A stretch of DNA of 64,000 bases. Origin: Dipetalonema caudispina (taxonomy: Eukaryota; Nematoda; Chromadorea; Rhabditida; Onchocercidae). This document shows, in pieces, positions 33,770 to 46,789 of this stretch (within the stretch, counting starts at the first letter, position 1; each line of letters opens with the position of its first letter). The translations under genes were made by a program, and so were the position numbers. The notes under the pieces were generated by a model, which was given only the letters and a program-made list of their open reading frames with translations, ran no database searches and was not told where the DNA came from. Location: contig JABVXV010000200.1 of assembly GCA_013365325.1 (NCBI GenBank), positions 51,333 through 115,332 on the forward strand, in the 5' to 3' direction.

Positions 33770-36700
33770 ATGCCTCGTAGTAGATCGCGTGACCGTAGGC
33801 GTCGTTCACGTTCCCGCTCACGTGATGAACGTCGTGATCGCGATAGACGTTATCGCAAGGATAAAGATCGTCGGCGAAGACGTGATTCGGATCATTCTGC
33901 TTCCGATAATGAAATCGAATCACTGTTAAAAAGAGAAAAACGAGGGTAAGTATTTTCATTGGAATTGATATAGTGTAAAAGATCGGTAATATATGTTTTG
34001 TTGTGAATATATAATTTAAGCCTTGTTAAGAGTCAGTTCTACCGTGTAACTTTGAAATAGTATTTATACCAAGAATTGTTCCCCTTACACTATTTCCTGC
34101 ACTCAGTAATTGGTATCGAAATAGTTTTAGGGGGTGTGTACTCTTTGAATTTCAAAAGATGCTTTTTGGATATCAAGTTGTAAATGTCTGATTTAGAGTA
34201 CAAAGAGTATATATCACTAGTGGCAGTTGATGCGCCACATTAGAGTTTAGCTGTGTTGATCATTTTTTCACTGAATATAGTGCAGCATAAAATGTTATAT
34301 AAAGGGTTAAATTGTGTATTTCATTGTCAGGAAAAATTCTTCATAGCCGAGAGTAAAGTATGCATCACGAAGTATCTTTGTCAATAAAATAAGAAGTCTT
34401 ATTTGTGGAATTAGCGATTTCCAGGTGTTAATTGTGATGTTTTGGGAGATGTTCGGATGTTGACTGAGGAACATGATAGCTGAGAGAATGCCGTTTTGTA
34501 GTTCATAATAACTGAGAAAATACAGAATCAGAAAGACTTAGTTTTCTTTGGTGTGAAAATACAAGGAAAAATCTTTTTTCTGCAAAATGACTTTGCACAC
34601 AACGTTGTATGGATAGGTAGGAGTTTGTTTGAGAATGTAAGGAGGAAACCAAAAATTGAAGACATTTGAATAATCAAACTGCAATGGTTGCACGACTGAC
34701 CCATGCAAATTCAATTTTTTAAACTGTAGATTGAAAATATCGCCATCACCGAAGTTAGTAAAGTGTGGAATGAGATGAGGCGCCTGAAATTCAATTTTTT
34801 ATCAAACGTTATTGACATAAAATTGAATGTTTTCGATATGGTAGTTAAGGTCGCTGATAGATATGCATGGAAGATGGTCGAAATTTAATGTCAACTGTGA
34901 CGCTTCTTTTCAGGAATGGTAGTTCAAATTCACCATCTACATCACTAGGAGCGTTGGTAAGCGAATTAGGAGCTGGGGTCAAATTTGATGCATCGCAGCT
35001 AAGTCAAGCAGCTAAGGAGTGGTTGGATGCGCGAGTTACTGAGCAGGTAGTACTCTTTTCTACATTCTTCGCATAGGATGTTTAAAAGTTTATATCCAAA
35101 CCATCACCATTTATCTATTAATTATCAACAGTTAAGTTCTCTAATTATTTATGGTCATTACCAGACATGATTAACCGCTGATGGATCTTTAGAAAGGTTC
35201 CTGTTTTCATTTAATTGCTACTGTGGTAGTTTCAGTTGTCGCTTTTTATTTATCATCTAGGGATTGTATCTGATTCAATCTTAAAATTTTGGATTTAATT
35301 AGTGATGTCGTTACAATTCAGATTTTCGTGGCCATATGCAGGCTTCAAGTAATTTTTTTTATAATATTGATTATATTTAGTAAAATAAGGATGTGTTTAC
35401 ATACGTTACTGGAGATTATTGAAGTATAATATGTCGGCCAGGAGGGAACAGTCAATTCGTGGGATGCAAATTTGTTTTTTTATGACCAATTTAGGACTGA
35501 AAGAATTCTAGCCGTGGAAATTTCAAAAAGTGGAATTGAATTAATTTCTTCTTCATTCAAGATCTTTACTTTCGGATGTAAGCATTCCCGGTTTTTTATT
35601 TATAGTTCGGGTTCTTAACAAGTTAGTTTATGCTACGTTTCGTATTAACACCGTGTTAGGTGTCACACAAAAAAAGAACATTGAAGAATGGAGAAAGGCT
35701 GTCTGTGTGTGTGCACCTTGCGGCCGCTAATTAGCTGGAAGGATTCATTTATGGAGTCCGACCACTTCACTGGTATTTTTTGAAATTAGATCTTAATTTT
35801 GTAATTAATATGTCTATTTGGAAAATTTGCATATTTTGCTCTGCTGTTTGGAACTATCGGATTTTTTTTTGTTCTAACCTTTATTTTAAATTGATGGTTG
35901 CCTCACGTTGCAGTGCAAGACTTGCAAATTTTCTAAACAAGGAAGCCAGCCTTTCTTTTTTTTTCTGAAACGTTTTCGTTGTAGGTGAGTGCAAGAGTAG
36001 CTGATTTGGAATCGTTGGTTCAGGAACGCGTTGCCAAAGCACGCGCAGACCTAGAATCCAGGTTACGTTCACAAATTGAGCAAGAAATGATGCACGAAGT
36101 GGAAGAAAGTCGAAAAAGAGAGGTCAGTTTAAACTTTTTCTCGATTTTTTCGTTGAATCAGAAAATGTGACCTCTCGGGTATCAGCGTGCAAGAATGGTT
36201 GGAGGAATTTATATCCTGACCCGATTTCCTTATAGAGATTTAAAATTCAAAGGATGGTAGTCTAAAATTCTAGTTTAAAACATCTAACAGATTGCCGAAG
36301 AGCAAGGACGAACTTTTCTTTCTTTCACTTTCCTTAATGATGGTGGTCGACATTGTTGAATATTTAGGTGGGCTAAATTCAACTTGTTCAAGTAATATTT
36401 GCAGGAGGAATCCAAAAAGCGATGCATAGAACTTGAAGAAAGTTTGGAGAAGAAAATGAAGGAACTGGAGGAAACAGAGAAGAAATTGGTAGAGTGTTAA
36501 AATGCTTTACATCAGACATACAACTAGATTAACACAATGAGTGATGTAGTTTCCGTTATCGCCATGTTTCAGGCTATTGCACAATTTCAGCTCAGATCAG
36601 TCGCGCAGCAGCTGTTTGAATTACTTTGAATTACTTGTAAATAATAAAATCAACTGATAATGACTAGCAACCACTATTCTTTGTTGACTCAGGACGCGTC

Positions 36701-37286
36701 AACAAAGAATAGTGGTCCTTCGGGAGGAAATTCATAATGTGCATATATATCTTGCACGGTACTTGGACATACATACACTGCTGCGTGATATCGCTGGGAT
36801 ACAACAGGCAAACTACTAGTAGGTGTTCCGTTGGCCGATAAGCTGTTGCAACGCCAAAGCGAAGTATACGAATTCGTACTACTGACCGAGCAGTATGTTC
36901 ATTCAAATATGAGCTTTTTTTAGAATCCTGATTGGGCAGTTGTTGGTTTCAACACATTTCTTGTAGTGGTATTTATAGTTACGGGTAGAACACGGGTTAT
37001 TAATTGCTAAGGCGTTTTCTTCGTGTGTGTGTGTGTGTAGTTTTGGGTTATTTTGAATCGTTGTTTTTTCTTTTTTTTTTCATTATTATTATTATTTGTT
37101 AGTCAGAAGTTTTTTTTTCAGAAGCAGGAACGTTTGTTAATGCTGGAAACGAAGAGCAAATTGGAAATGGAACGAAATGCGCTGATTCAGGAACGCGAAA
37201 TGTTAACCAAAAGTGAGCAACAAGCGATACTGAATAAAGGTGGAACAATGAGGGCGCCAATCAAGTTGAAGCTCGGCTTTAAATGA
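33770..37286 (+). CDS. ARGLU1: ARGLU1-like arginine/glutamate-rich protein
   Basis: Probable nuclear splicing and transcription coactivator. Five exons: 33770-33945, 34914-35046, 35985-36122, 36405-36488, 37122-37286 (231 residues). Residues 1-60 are an RS/RD-rich nuclear region beginning MPRSRSRDRRRRSRSR. From about 90 onwards is a continuous charged helix (VQERVAKARADLESRLRSQ, EEESKKRCIELEE, LLMLETKSKLEMERNALIQ) and the C-terminus is RAPIKLKLGFK. This RS-then-Glu/Arg-coiled-coil layout, and a short hydrophobic/basic end after a KGG or GKG turn, match ARGLU1. An acceptor-like GCTGCAG lies 10 bases before the ATG, suggesting trans-splicing. It converges on the ELMO-domain gene. Another RS-rich coiled-coil protein is possible, but overall organisation favours ARGLU1. 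Confidence 0.75.
36670..36716. repeat. Perfect 19-bp inverted repeat in an ARGLU1-like intron
   Basis: Left arm 36670-36688 (ACCACTATTCTTTGTTGAC) and right arm 36698-36716 are exact reverse complements around a 9-base loop (36689-36697). The pairing does not extend beyond the arms. The stem is a little short for a typical pre-miRNA and no flanking transposon structure is seen. Confidence 0.95.
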
Positions 37287-38317
37287 ATAAAATGACGATG
37301 ATGATGGAACGATACTGCGAAATGTATTAAATTAAATTTGAATGATTCGTGAAGGGTGGAGGGAGTTTTGGAGTTCTCATACTGAAATATTTTTCCTTTG
37401 ACTTAGCGCTGAGAAACAACTTGTTTTACGTCTTCCTTTTGTCCCCTTTAAATTCATGTTGCATCACTGTTTTCGTTCTATTTTTAATTTATAGTTCGTA
37501 TCCATTTTAGTATTTTTTCTATCATTGCTCGTACATTGTATATAGAAATGAATTTTTAAATTGCAAAACTGGAATAGAGCAAATATTTTGGATATCTAGT
37601 TGGAACAATGAGCTCATCATTTGAGGTGGCGATCTTCAAAGGTTTCAAACAAACCGAGTTGGTGTGAAATTACATCTTTAGGCGGTCGATAATTTGATTC
37701 ACTCACTGATTATGTGATTTGAAAGCTGACGTCATGAGTTTGAACTTATATGGGACGTTTACGCTGAATCGCCTGCTATACGATCATGATGAGCTATATT
37801 GTTCGTTGTGAGAAAATGTCCCTTTCACAAATTGGATAATTGAATCACATGTTGTTGCTGATGGAAATTCAACCTCAGTTTTATACTGCAAACAAATCGG
37901 CAGCACCATTTAAAGGACTAAGCAGTGTACATTTCACACTCTTCAATTGTTCGGGATTTGATGAATGGATTCCAGACGCTTGTTACATATCATTTGTTTC
38001 ACAGCTGATGAATAATTTATTATGATTACAAGTAATGACAGAATCAACACGCTGTATTGAAAGATTACATACTCGTATTGCTCTATGGGTAGTGCTGTCA
38101 GACTCAGTTTAGTTTGAGCAATTTTGGTTTCCCATCCGAAATGTATGCATTGAATCATCCAACTTCGATGTGAAAGCTTGTACATAACTGTTCAAGATAA
38201 TTGATAAAGTTCAAAAATCAGGGTGGAAAGAATGAAGATAGGAACAAATACACTGGCACACCTTGCAATGGTATACGTTAAAAAAGCTGGGATACTTGGC
38301 AGGTTACAATGTTTTGG
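37287..38317. other. Convergent 3' region between the ARGLU1-like and ELMO-domain genes
   Basis: About 1 kb between two facing stop codons, with somewhat lower AT content than other intergenic DNA. It must contain both 3' UTRs. No third gene is supported. Confidence 0.5.
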
Positions 38318-40603
38318 TTACTCGAAAGACTGTATATCTAACTTATCCAGATTGGCTCCCTCCGAATGTAAGTGTACCATTAACTGGGCTTCAAAATCAT
38401 CTTTAATTTTGTTGAAGTAGATCAGCTCCGGTTTCCTTCTCGTCCAAAATGCACAAAACAATTTGAACACTTGACCTGAAGTCATATTTTACGGGGTATA
38501 AATTGTAGCTTGAATTTAATAAGCATACGGCGGACATGCAAATAGTTAAATTCCTTCAAATACAAATATTGCAATTAATGGACTTTAAATAACATACAAA
38601 AAACATGGTGGAAGTTGTCCATCGTCGGTGCACCGCAAAGAGTATTGTAGAAGTGCATTTTCAATGCATCATTCTGTAGTAATCGTCTAACCAAAGCTGT
38701 CAAGTTGATTCCTGTTACCGCCATTGGAAAACTGGAAACGATTACAGTTTTCAAACGTCATAAAAAGGATAAAGGATAGAAGATAATTATTTTCTTGCTT
38801 TCTCTTCCAGTGAAATACAACTCCTTTTTCTCTTCTTTCCCTGACAAACTCCAAAGATGACGAAGATAGTTGGATTCTCTGGAATCGTTAAAATATAAGT
38901 AACGATTGGGATGAGATATAACAATGAAAAATATCAGATGCTAAATAACTTCTGCTTACCCATACAAAGGGTGATTTGAAAGGGAAAGTATTGACTGTGC
39001 ATGTGCGACATCGTATTGAGCCAAGAAAATCAGCTGTTCCAGCGAAAGAATTCCCATACCTCGGAAATCAGTCGACGGATCATGACCCTGAAGTTATTCT
39101 ATTACAGTAACTCAAAAAATATAAATGTTATTTAGAAAATCAATTATTTATTATCTCTTATAACTAAGACCTTCTTTCCATCCATAGTATTTTAATGTAC
39201 TGAAGTACAGGGTAGCCAAGTTACTGGTTTACGCATGCTTTTAAAACTACATTTTCAATAAAGAAAACAAGAAAAGTCAGAGATTGATTGCAATAGATAA
39301 AAATAGCTGAATTCATGTAAATGAAGCAAGTGATCGCCATCACTTTCCTGTACAATCTATTAATAGAANNNNNNNNNNNNNNNNNNNNNNNNNNNNNNNN
39401 NNNNNNNNNNNNNNNNNNNNNNNNNNNNNNNNNNNNNNNNNNNNNNNNNNNNNNNNNNNNNNNNNNNNTACATTTTCAATAAAGAAAACAAGAAAAGTCA
39501 GAGATTGATTGCAATAGATAAAAATAGCTGAATTCATGTAAATGAAGCAAGTGATCGCCATCACTTTCCTGTACAATCTATTAATAGAAGAATGAAACTA
39601 ATTTTAAGCTTGTAATTGAAGATTTTTTTCTTGCCTGAAATCCGATCTTCTGCCATTGATCCGTCATTCTAGCCTCCAAATCTTCCGCTGGCATTAAAAG
39701 TTCCCACAGTTTAAGTAATCTACAAAGATAAAAATAGAAAAAAAAAAGGAAAAGAACAGTAGATATATGTAGTTTGAGCATAATGCTCTGATGAAATACG
39801 TAGAATCAAACCTCTTTTCATGAATTTCATTTTCACGATCATACTTCTCCTTACACATTTCCTCAACATGATCACATAATTCTCGATAGCCACGTATTTG
39901 GCCAAATGATCTCTTTAATACATCTCTCATCTCTTCATACTGTTCATCGTCCACTTCTGAACAGCATCTTCTAACAATTTCTGCTGCCTATAAGTAATTG
40001 GTTCCTAATAATATCGTGAGAGGATACTTATATGTTAAATATCAAAACTTTTAAAAAGAATAGAAAAATGAAACTGAATCCGAAGAAATAAAATGAAAAT
40101 GGAATGGAAGTAATTAAAAATTACAGTTATAAATAGTTCAACTACGGAAGTACTTGCAATAGAAACTTTCAGAAAATATTGAATAGATTTTTAACTAACA
40201 AGTTTATCTTCTTGCCCAGCTTTCCAAAATCTCGGCATTGTTGATAGCTCTCCTTCATCAATGAGTTTTTCCACTTCTGCTGTAATTCGACCACGATTAT
40301 CGACTCGCCAAGTTAACTAAAATTGTTAAATATATTAAATTAACAGTTCACTATCTCACCATTTCGTTAAGCTATCAACCTATTATTAATATGATATTAT
40401 TTAATCCTGATAAAATCTATCATACGAAATTTTCTATTCCCTGTTTTGGTGATAAATACAAATACGCTTACAATTCTTTCAAGCTCCGTTTTGCCAGTTA
40501 CCATTAGCATAAACCAATTTAGTGTAATTCGTAATATACGACGAAATATAAAGCATATATTTTGGTAAAAATTGAAGAAAGGACCATCATCATGCCAATC
40601 CAT
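38318..40603 (-). CDS. ELMOD: ELMO domain-containing protein (ELMOD1/2-like ARL/ARF GAP)
   Basis: Family members act as GTPase-activating proteins for ARL2 and ARF GTPases. Seven exons: 40472-40603, 40200-40316, 39812-39987, 39635-39719, 38960-39087, 38598-38731, 38318-38475 (309 residues). The start MDWHDDG follows an acceptor-like TAATTTTAG 24 bases upstream and is succeeded by a hydrophobic, aromatic stretch (FIFRRILRITLNWFMLM) then TGKTELERI, as at the N-terminus of ELMOD1/2. The ELMO domain has LLKLWELLMP, DQWQKIGFQG, the signature DPSTDFRGMG with the conserved Arg, VTGINLTALVRRLLQN, LKMHFYN and FHHVFCQVFKLF. Exon 4 ends CAG|GCAAGA, a GC donor, and the following intron holds an assembly gap with duplicated flanks. 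OTUD6B lies 0.9 kb upstream on the same strand. Confidence 0.93.
39248..39368. repeat. First copy of the 121-bp sequence flanking an assembly gap
   Basis: The 121 bases ending at the gap (starting TACATTTTCAATAAAG) are identical to the 121 bases following the gap (39469-39589). It lies in intron 4 of the ELMO-domain gene. The likely explanation is two contig ends that overlap but were not merged. Confidence 0.95.
39369..39468. other. Assembly gap (100 N), probably spurious
   Basis: Exactly 100 N between two identical 121-bp sequences. If these are one locus, the true sequence has neither the gap nor the second copy, and the intron is 221 bp shorter. Confidence 0.95.
39469..39589. repeat. Second copy of the gap-flanking 121-bp sequence
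   Basis: Exact direct repeat of 39248-39368. It lies 45 bp from the exon 4 donor on the minus strand. Confidence 0.95.
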
Positions 40604-41521
40604 GAAATTTATTGAACAGAAATCCTAAAATTAGAATATATGGAAGTAACATTCTGTCTATTAAAAGTTCTAATCATCCATGAAGAAATTAAATGCAATT
40701 TCTCGAAACCGAAGCGTAATATATAAAACAAAATGAATGAAACTAAGTAAAAAGCTATAAATTGCATTTCAAAATCAAATTAAAGGAAATTAAACGAAGG
40801 CTCTTTATTATCAATCAGGATATCTCTCAAGACCGGAATCGTAGCATACAAAACATATAAGACAAGTGTTAGATTGCATCATATCGGAAACAAACTGAAC
40901 ATTAAACAATTCAATCACAACATAGACAATAAGTCCTAAGAAATTATTTGTCATCAATTGTATCATCAATTTGGTAGAAAGAATCTAACTGTGAAATGAG
41001 ACTTCAGTAAAAATCTTTCATCCTATATAATACTTATTTCATATATTAATGAATGTAGATGAAATAAGAAGCATTACGGTTAATTGTTTTGCTGTTTTCG
41101 TTCAAAAAAAAGAAAAAAAAAAGAAAAAAAAAAGCATATCCCAAATGATATGCACGGAATTTTCATGTATTAAGTATAGTAAATAAATTTAATAACAATG
41201 TTTCGACATGAAAATGTTTTTGGCATATAAAAATCAATAAAAAACGCAGATGATATATAAATATATGCGCAAACAAAGCCTTTTGGTAACAAGTGTTCAA
41301 AACTTTGAAGTACGAAACATGCATTTATAATTTTTACGATTCATGCATATAAACCAGTACAGAAGCAAATTTTAGAGTCAGTAATACGATTTGTTAAACG
41401 ATTTTACGATAAATAATTATGAGCATGAAATTTCATTATGTATTCATTATGCCACAAAGTAATAGATTTATCCCGATCGGAAACATTATAGTTCCCTTGC
41501 GTTATCCGTCTTGTATCACAG
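40604..41521. other. Intergenic region between OTUD6B-like and ELMO-domain genes
   Basis: 0.9 kb with A-rich tracts (41104-41133) and no coding frame. Both genes are transcribed leftward through it. The spacing is long for a classic nematode operon, but co-transcription cannot be excluded. Confidence 0.45.
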
Positions 41522-44281
41522 TCACTGACTCAAAGCTTCAGGAATAACAATAATGGTATTTGGGACAGTTGAATTATAATGTTCGCCTAAATCGTAAGCA
41601 AATCGATGGAATGTAATAACGAGAGGTTTTCTGTCGCTATATTCTTCTCCAAAAGGCAAAACGCGTCCTCCTGGTTGAATTACTTCAATTCGCCTTTCCA
41701 GTGCACAAGCTGTAGCTCGAAGCTATAATAATGAAAATAAATCAAATTTTATGTGTGACAATTAAAAATGAATCGTAACAGAAGATTCCAATTGACACAA
41801 TCCACTTCTGTTACTGAAAATAAAACAATTTTAAGCAGAAATGATCGAGAATTAAATTACATCTAAACTGCAGAAGCTAATCACATGAACCTATGCGATG
41901 AAGATATTCTCCTTTCTATCGTATGTACTAAATTATTAATATAATTTTGAGACGCACTATTTCTACAACCGCATTAAAATTAATGAACCGGCACTCTGAT
42001 AATGTCATTGCTATAGCTACAACGCCAAAATGTAACCTAAAAGATGGCAAAACCAAAGCGCTTTATCCTATTTACTGTTACCATTATTACTAAAAGTTTT
42101 GGAGCTTTTATAGGCACATTTGAATTATAACCTTAACTGGTTTGAAGAGTGATCTAATATAAAACGTGAAATTTTGCTGAACTGTAAATTACCAGAACTG
42201 AGATACTTCGAATTTCAAATGTGCTACAGTTGAAAATATAAAATTACCTCCGGTTCTCCGCCCCAAACACCACCATCTGCGCAGCACTTTTCAACTTTCA
42301 TGCAGTATTCCTCAAATTCGATCTCATCTAATGCCTCCCCATCATCACCAATTAAAAATGGAAGGAAATCCTCCTTGTGTTCTCGCATATAAGCAGCAGC
42401 CTTTTGACGAATATCTGCGGCTCTGAACTGAAAAAAAAAATTTGGTCATTAAATATTTATTTCGGGGATTTTTTTATTTGAACTTAGCCATTTCAATACA
42501 TTTATTGGGTTAAAAAAGATTAATTAAACGGTAAAGGCAACCTGACGTGAAGTAACCAATGACAGTTGATGTGCTACAGCACTGTATAAGCAATCACCAT
42601 CCGGCTCAATATTGTATGTTGTAAGTCCACGATCCATTAGATGCTGCTCAATTGCTTTACTTTCGAGTGTCCCTGAGATGTTTCAAAACTAAAGCAAATT
42701 AAAAAATGTTCTCTTTTAAACAGTGCTATCATCATTTTCCTTAGTAAATATAAAGCGAACAAAGCTACTAGCTTTTATTCGTAGTTCAATTTTTGGATAA
42801 CTAAAAGTTTTAAAGTAAAGAAAACCATACGAGGTGCACTTTCCGCATCAATCCGAGCTTGTACTGCTGCTTCTTCCCGTTTCCTGTTGAGTTCGGCTTT
42901 TTTCTCCTACAGGTCATTTATGTGATGGATGAGTTTTTATTTTTGGAATTCAAACCACAGTCCTTCCATAAATTATGAGATAGTATGTAGTTCTCTTGCA
43001 GTTAAAAAATTTCGTTAAAACTTGAAAGAATTAAAAATTATTAGGAAAAATTTGAAAAACATATAATATCCAACCTCTTGAAATAATGCAGTATCTATAT
43101 TATGTTATAATATTTAACTCTTAAAAAGTACCTAATTTTTATACTTGCATAGCATAATTCCATTTGATCAATATTATAAGATATTGGCTGAAAAAAAGAA
43201 AGGAATGGGATAATGTGGTCAGCATTAAAGTTATGCACAATATTCTTCCATCAAAACTGTTACAACTTACTCGTCTTCTTTGAGCTTTCGAGATCCGTGG
43301 CTCTTTTTCTTGCTGATATTCTTCCACAATAACTGGTTCTACAGACGTTTCTGGTGACGATGGCTTTAATTCCGCTAATTCCTAAATTATTACAATTTAA
43401 AATTCTGTGTGCGAATCCCAAATGTTTCATCGATATATAGTTTCCATTGATAGTTACATATAGCTCAAAATTATGCAATGTGCATAATGAACAGTTAAAA
43501 CTGACATTGGTCTTGTATAAAGTAATGAAATAATATTCTAAGATGAGCATTTAATCATTAAATAATCCACTAATAAGTTAACATATATAAACAATAAAAC
43601 TAGTGATTTTGCATATTTTTAAAAATACTTTCCAAAAGTTCACAAATTTGAAGAGTTCAGAAACTGCCAATTAACTTTTTCTACAAATTAAAACTTTGAA
43701 AGATACACCACCTAAGAAATAAGAAAATTTACCTATTTCATCAATCATATTATTTATTCGCATTACTATTCAGATATTTTATTGAGGACATGCTAAATTG
43801 TTATTATAATGGTACAAATACTTATTCTATAATTATTATCAATAAATATAAAATAGAAAAACCTCTTCATGACGTCTTTTCAATTCTTCTTCCATTTTTG
43901 CTATCTCTGCAACTATTTCTTTCTTTCGCTTCTTATCACTTTTTATTATCGAATGTTTCATACTCATTATCTTAGCTGAAATATACACAGTATAAATTGT
44001 GATTAACATCAACTATATCATTATCATTATCACTTTCATAGTAATATATACTTACTAACCTCTGCTACCATTCTTCATCAAAGTTAACAATGTTTTGTTT
44101 CAATAATAAATGTGATTAGTAAAATTAACATGAAATCGAATAAATCAAAAAAAGAAAAAAACCATTCCGAAAGTAAAAAGTTAAAAATTAAAATTTATAA
44201 ATTACATTGTAATTCTTTGCGTTCCTTTCGATGCGCTGCTTTTAGCTGTCCCAAAGGAGTCAAATCTTCTTCCTCAATCAT
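41522..44281 (-). CDS. OTUD6B: OTU-domain deubiquitinase, OTUD6B-like
   Basis: Cysteine protease that removes ubiquitin; OTUD6 proteins are linked to proteasome and translation control. Seven exons: 44206-44281, 43863-43975, 43271-43381, 42831-42906, 42542-42672, 42248-42427, 41522-41722 (295 residues). The N-terminal charged helix contains LKAAHRKERKELQ, KSDKKRKKEIVAEIAKMEEEL and RISKAQRRR, characteristic of OTUD6. The OTU core has the catalytic PDGDCLY (Cys about 153), SREHK-equivalent YMREHKEDFLPFL, the Glu/Trp-rich WGGEPELRATA and the catalytic His in LGEHYNS (about 277). The start MIEEEDL follows an acceptor-like GGAATAG by six bases. It is divergent from the PC4 gene. Confidence 0.95.
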
Positions 44282-45063
44282 TTTGTTCTATTCCAAAAAG
44301 GCAACAAAACTAATTAAATCTGAAATTTAAAACATTCAAATTTTGAAGATAAAAAGATTACTGATAATAATATCTAACGAGATGTAAACAATAAATATAA
44401 TCATAAAATGATATTAAAATAAATATATATTACATAGATCGGATACTGAAATCAATAATCAATACATTAATGACCATTTCCGGATTACTCACGGGATTCT
44501 AACAATTTTCCTGATCAGTAGAATAAAATAGGAATATTATAGAATCTGAATATGCGCAAGGGATAACAACAAATTGTATTAACATAGTAAAATGGGAAAT
44601 ACAAGATGACAAAATATCACGAAATACTATGTAACCAGAGATTGAGAAAATTCTAAGAGATCGACATATTACAAGAGAGATGATGGATAACAGTAAAAAT
44701 ATTGAAGCAGCAAAACAAATATTAAATGTAAAGATATCATAGTCCTACCAGAGGTTTGGGTAAAAAATATAAATTCCTCGATAGTATGTAACATATGATA
44801 TGAATTGTTTGTTGAAAATAGCTGAGATATTTACTCATTTCATGCGATCCGGTTTTCCGATTCATTTCTATCACCCGGTCTGTTTACGATTTGCGATTTA
44901 CCTATCATCACTTTTCTGACATAAAGCTTTCTTTCTCATTGATAGGATCTTCCGTTTGGTTTCTGATTCATCTCATTCATCCCCATCCGTTTTCCGTTTT
45001 ATGATATCATTCTGGTCTTTCTTTCTCCAAATTTTATCGTTATAATTTTTCAGAAGTGCAAGA
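44282..45063. promoter_or_regulatory. Shared divergent promoter region of OTUD6B-like and PC4 genes
   Basis: 782 bp between two start codons facing outward. No exon or repeat is seen. By position it must carry the promoters of both genes; a trans-splice-like acceptor (TTTTTCAG, 45046-45053) lies 10 bases before the PC4 ATG. No specific factor site is claimed. Confidence 0.6.
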
Positions 45064-46789
45064 ATGTCTGATTCCGATAGTTCAAGTAATATGAGTAAAA
45101 AAGAACGGAAAAAGGAGAAAAAACGTCCTAGAGAGGTGCAATTTTTCTTTCTTCTTTTAACTTTTAAATTTTTGCAAAATTTATCTTTGAAAGTTACTAT
45201 TTTTACAAGTTTTATATGAGTTCATCATATGCTGTTAGAGTTACCATCTTGACCTTTGCTGTTTTTATCTTCAAAATATCACATATCAACCTTCTCATGG
45301 ATTACAAATAACATGAAGCATAGGTTACATATCACTGAAAATAATGTGTAGGAGGGGATGAAGTATTGCTTTTTTTCATTTCTATAATGGAATACGTAAA
45401 GATTATATGCAAATCATGTGAACCCTTTGTTATCAATTCAAATGATCAGTTAATAAGGTCATTGAGTAATTGTTATCTCTGTTCAGACTAGCACTTCCGA
45501 TGAAAGCATTATCGATAAAACTCCCTTAAAAAAGGGTAAAAGTAATAATGGTGGTTTCAAGAATGCCGACGGTGAAGAGGTATTTTCTCTCATTCAACTT
45601 TTTTAAGTTCAGTAAAAAGTAGTAGTTACAAATTGTAATAAGCTTATTTGTCATTACTTATTTATTGTCACATGCGGAAAAACATAGGAAAGAGAGATTA
45701 TAAATGTGAATTAAAAGGCATTCGTTTTCGTGAAAAGGTGATTTTTCTGCAGTTCGGATTATTTGTATAAAGCATGATTTTCAGAAATTCTGCTTTTCAC
45801 TTTAAAAAAAAAAGGTAAGTAATGATTCGTGAAATCCGAGTTTTATGGGTGACCTTTTGAAATAATGTTTTTTTTTTGTTTAAGTGAAGACGGTAATTAA
45901 AAGCAATGACACAAAATTTTCACTAGTTATTCATGAGTTTGTTTAGACATTATGGAAATTAATTTTAGATGTTTGAATTGGGTAAGATGCGTTTCGTATC
46001 GGTTCGATCCTTCAAAGGCAAAGCGTTGATTGATATTCGTGAGTATTATCAAGATAAGGTAAATCTATTCCTGTAGTATTTATGCTTTTTTCGATCTCTA
46101 GCTAAAAGTTGGAAACAGACGAAATAATATGTCACTGCCTGTATTCAATTTTACGCAATTTATTTTATGGATGAGTATTACAGTATCTATTGTGACACCG
46201 TGAATTGTTCATCTAATATTTGCCTTCTCAAATTCCGAAATTCCTGAAGAAATATCTCGAAATTCCTGAAGAAATTATATTAGTTAACACTTATAATTAT
46301 TGAATTATCAGACGACGAGACTGAAGTTCGGATTAGAATGGCTTAGTTAATTCTCATTAGATGAAAACAGCAGAAAAGGAAAATTTGTTCGAAAGTTAAC
46401 GAAGATTCAAATTGCAGTTTATAAATGTTTAGTTCGAATTTGAAAGTTAGGAAATAGAAGCCTCCATTTTCTGTTTCGTCCTTGTTAACTATTTTGAGAC
46501 CGAATGTTTGGAAATGTTTTGCGAATACAATTGTTTCTCAGTTAAAAAACAAATCTTTATCGATATAAAACGTAAATTCCACAACTATGTTTCACCATTT
46601 AATAACTTTTTGTATGTTTTTAATGCTTTTTACTTTTATTCTGATTTTTACCGTCGCAAAAAAAAGATAAATTTTCAGGGTAGTGGTGAACTGAAACCAG
46701 GACGTAAAGGCATTAGTCTATCAGGAGAACAGTATCAACGGTTAAAGGCTATTATGAGTGATATAGATGAAAAGCTGAGTAGTGCCTAA
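45064..46789 (+). CDS. SUB1: PC4/SUB1-type transcriptional coactivator
   Basis: Single-stranded DNA-binding coactivator of RNA polymerase II. Four exons: 45064-45135, 45487-45579, 45969-46058, 46679-46789 (121 residues). The N-terminal half is Ser/Lys-rich and acidic ([20 protein letters not shown]), like the regulatory SEAC region of PC4. The C-terminal PC4 domain runs [43 protein letters not shown] and ends [14 protein letters not shown]. Length matches family members. SF3B6 follows 1.03 kb downstream on the same strand. Confidence 0.95.

Noticed and set aside
38318..44281. ELMOD and OTUD6B-like genes as a classic operon
   Set aside because: The intergenic distance is 0.9 kb, much longer than the usual roughly 100 bp, and no SL2-type signal can be judged from sequence alone.
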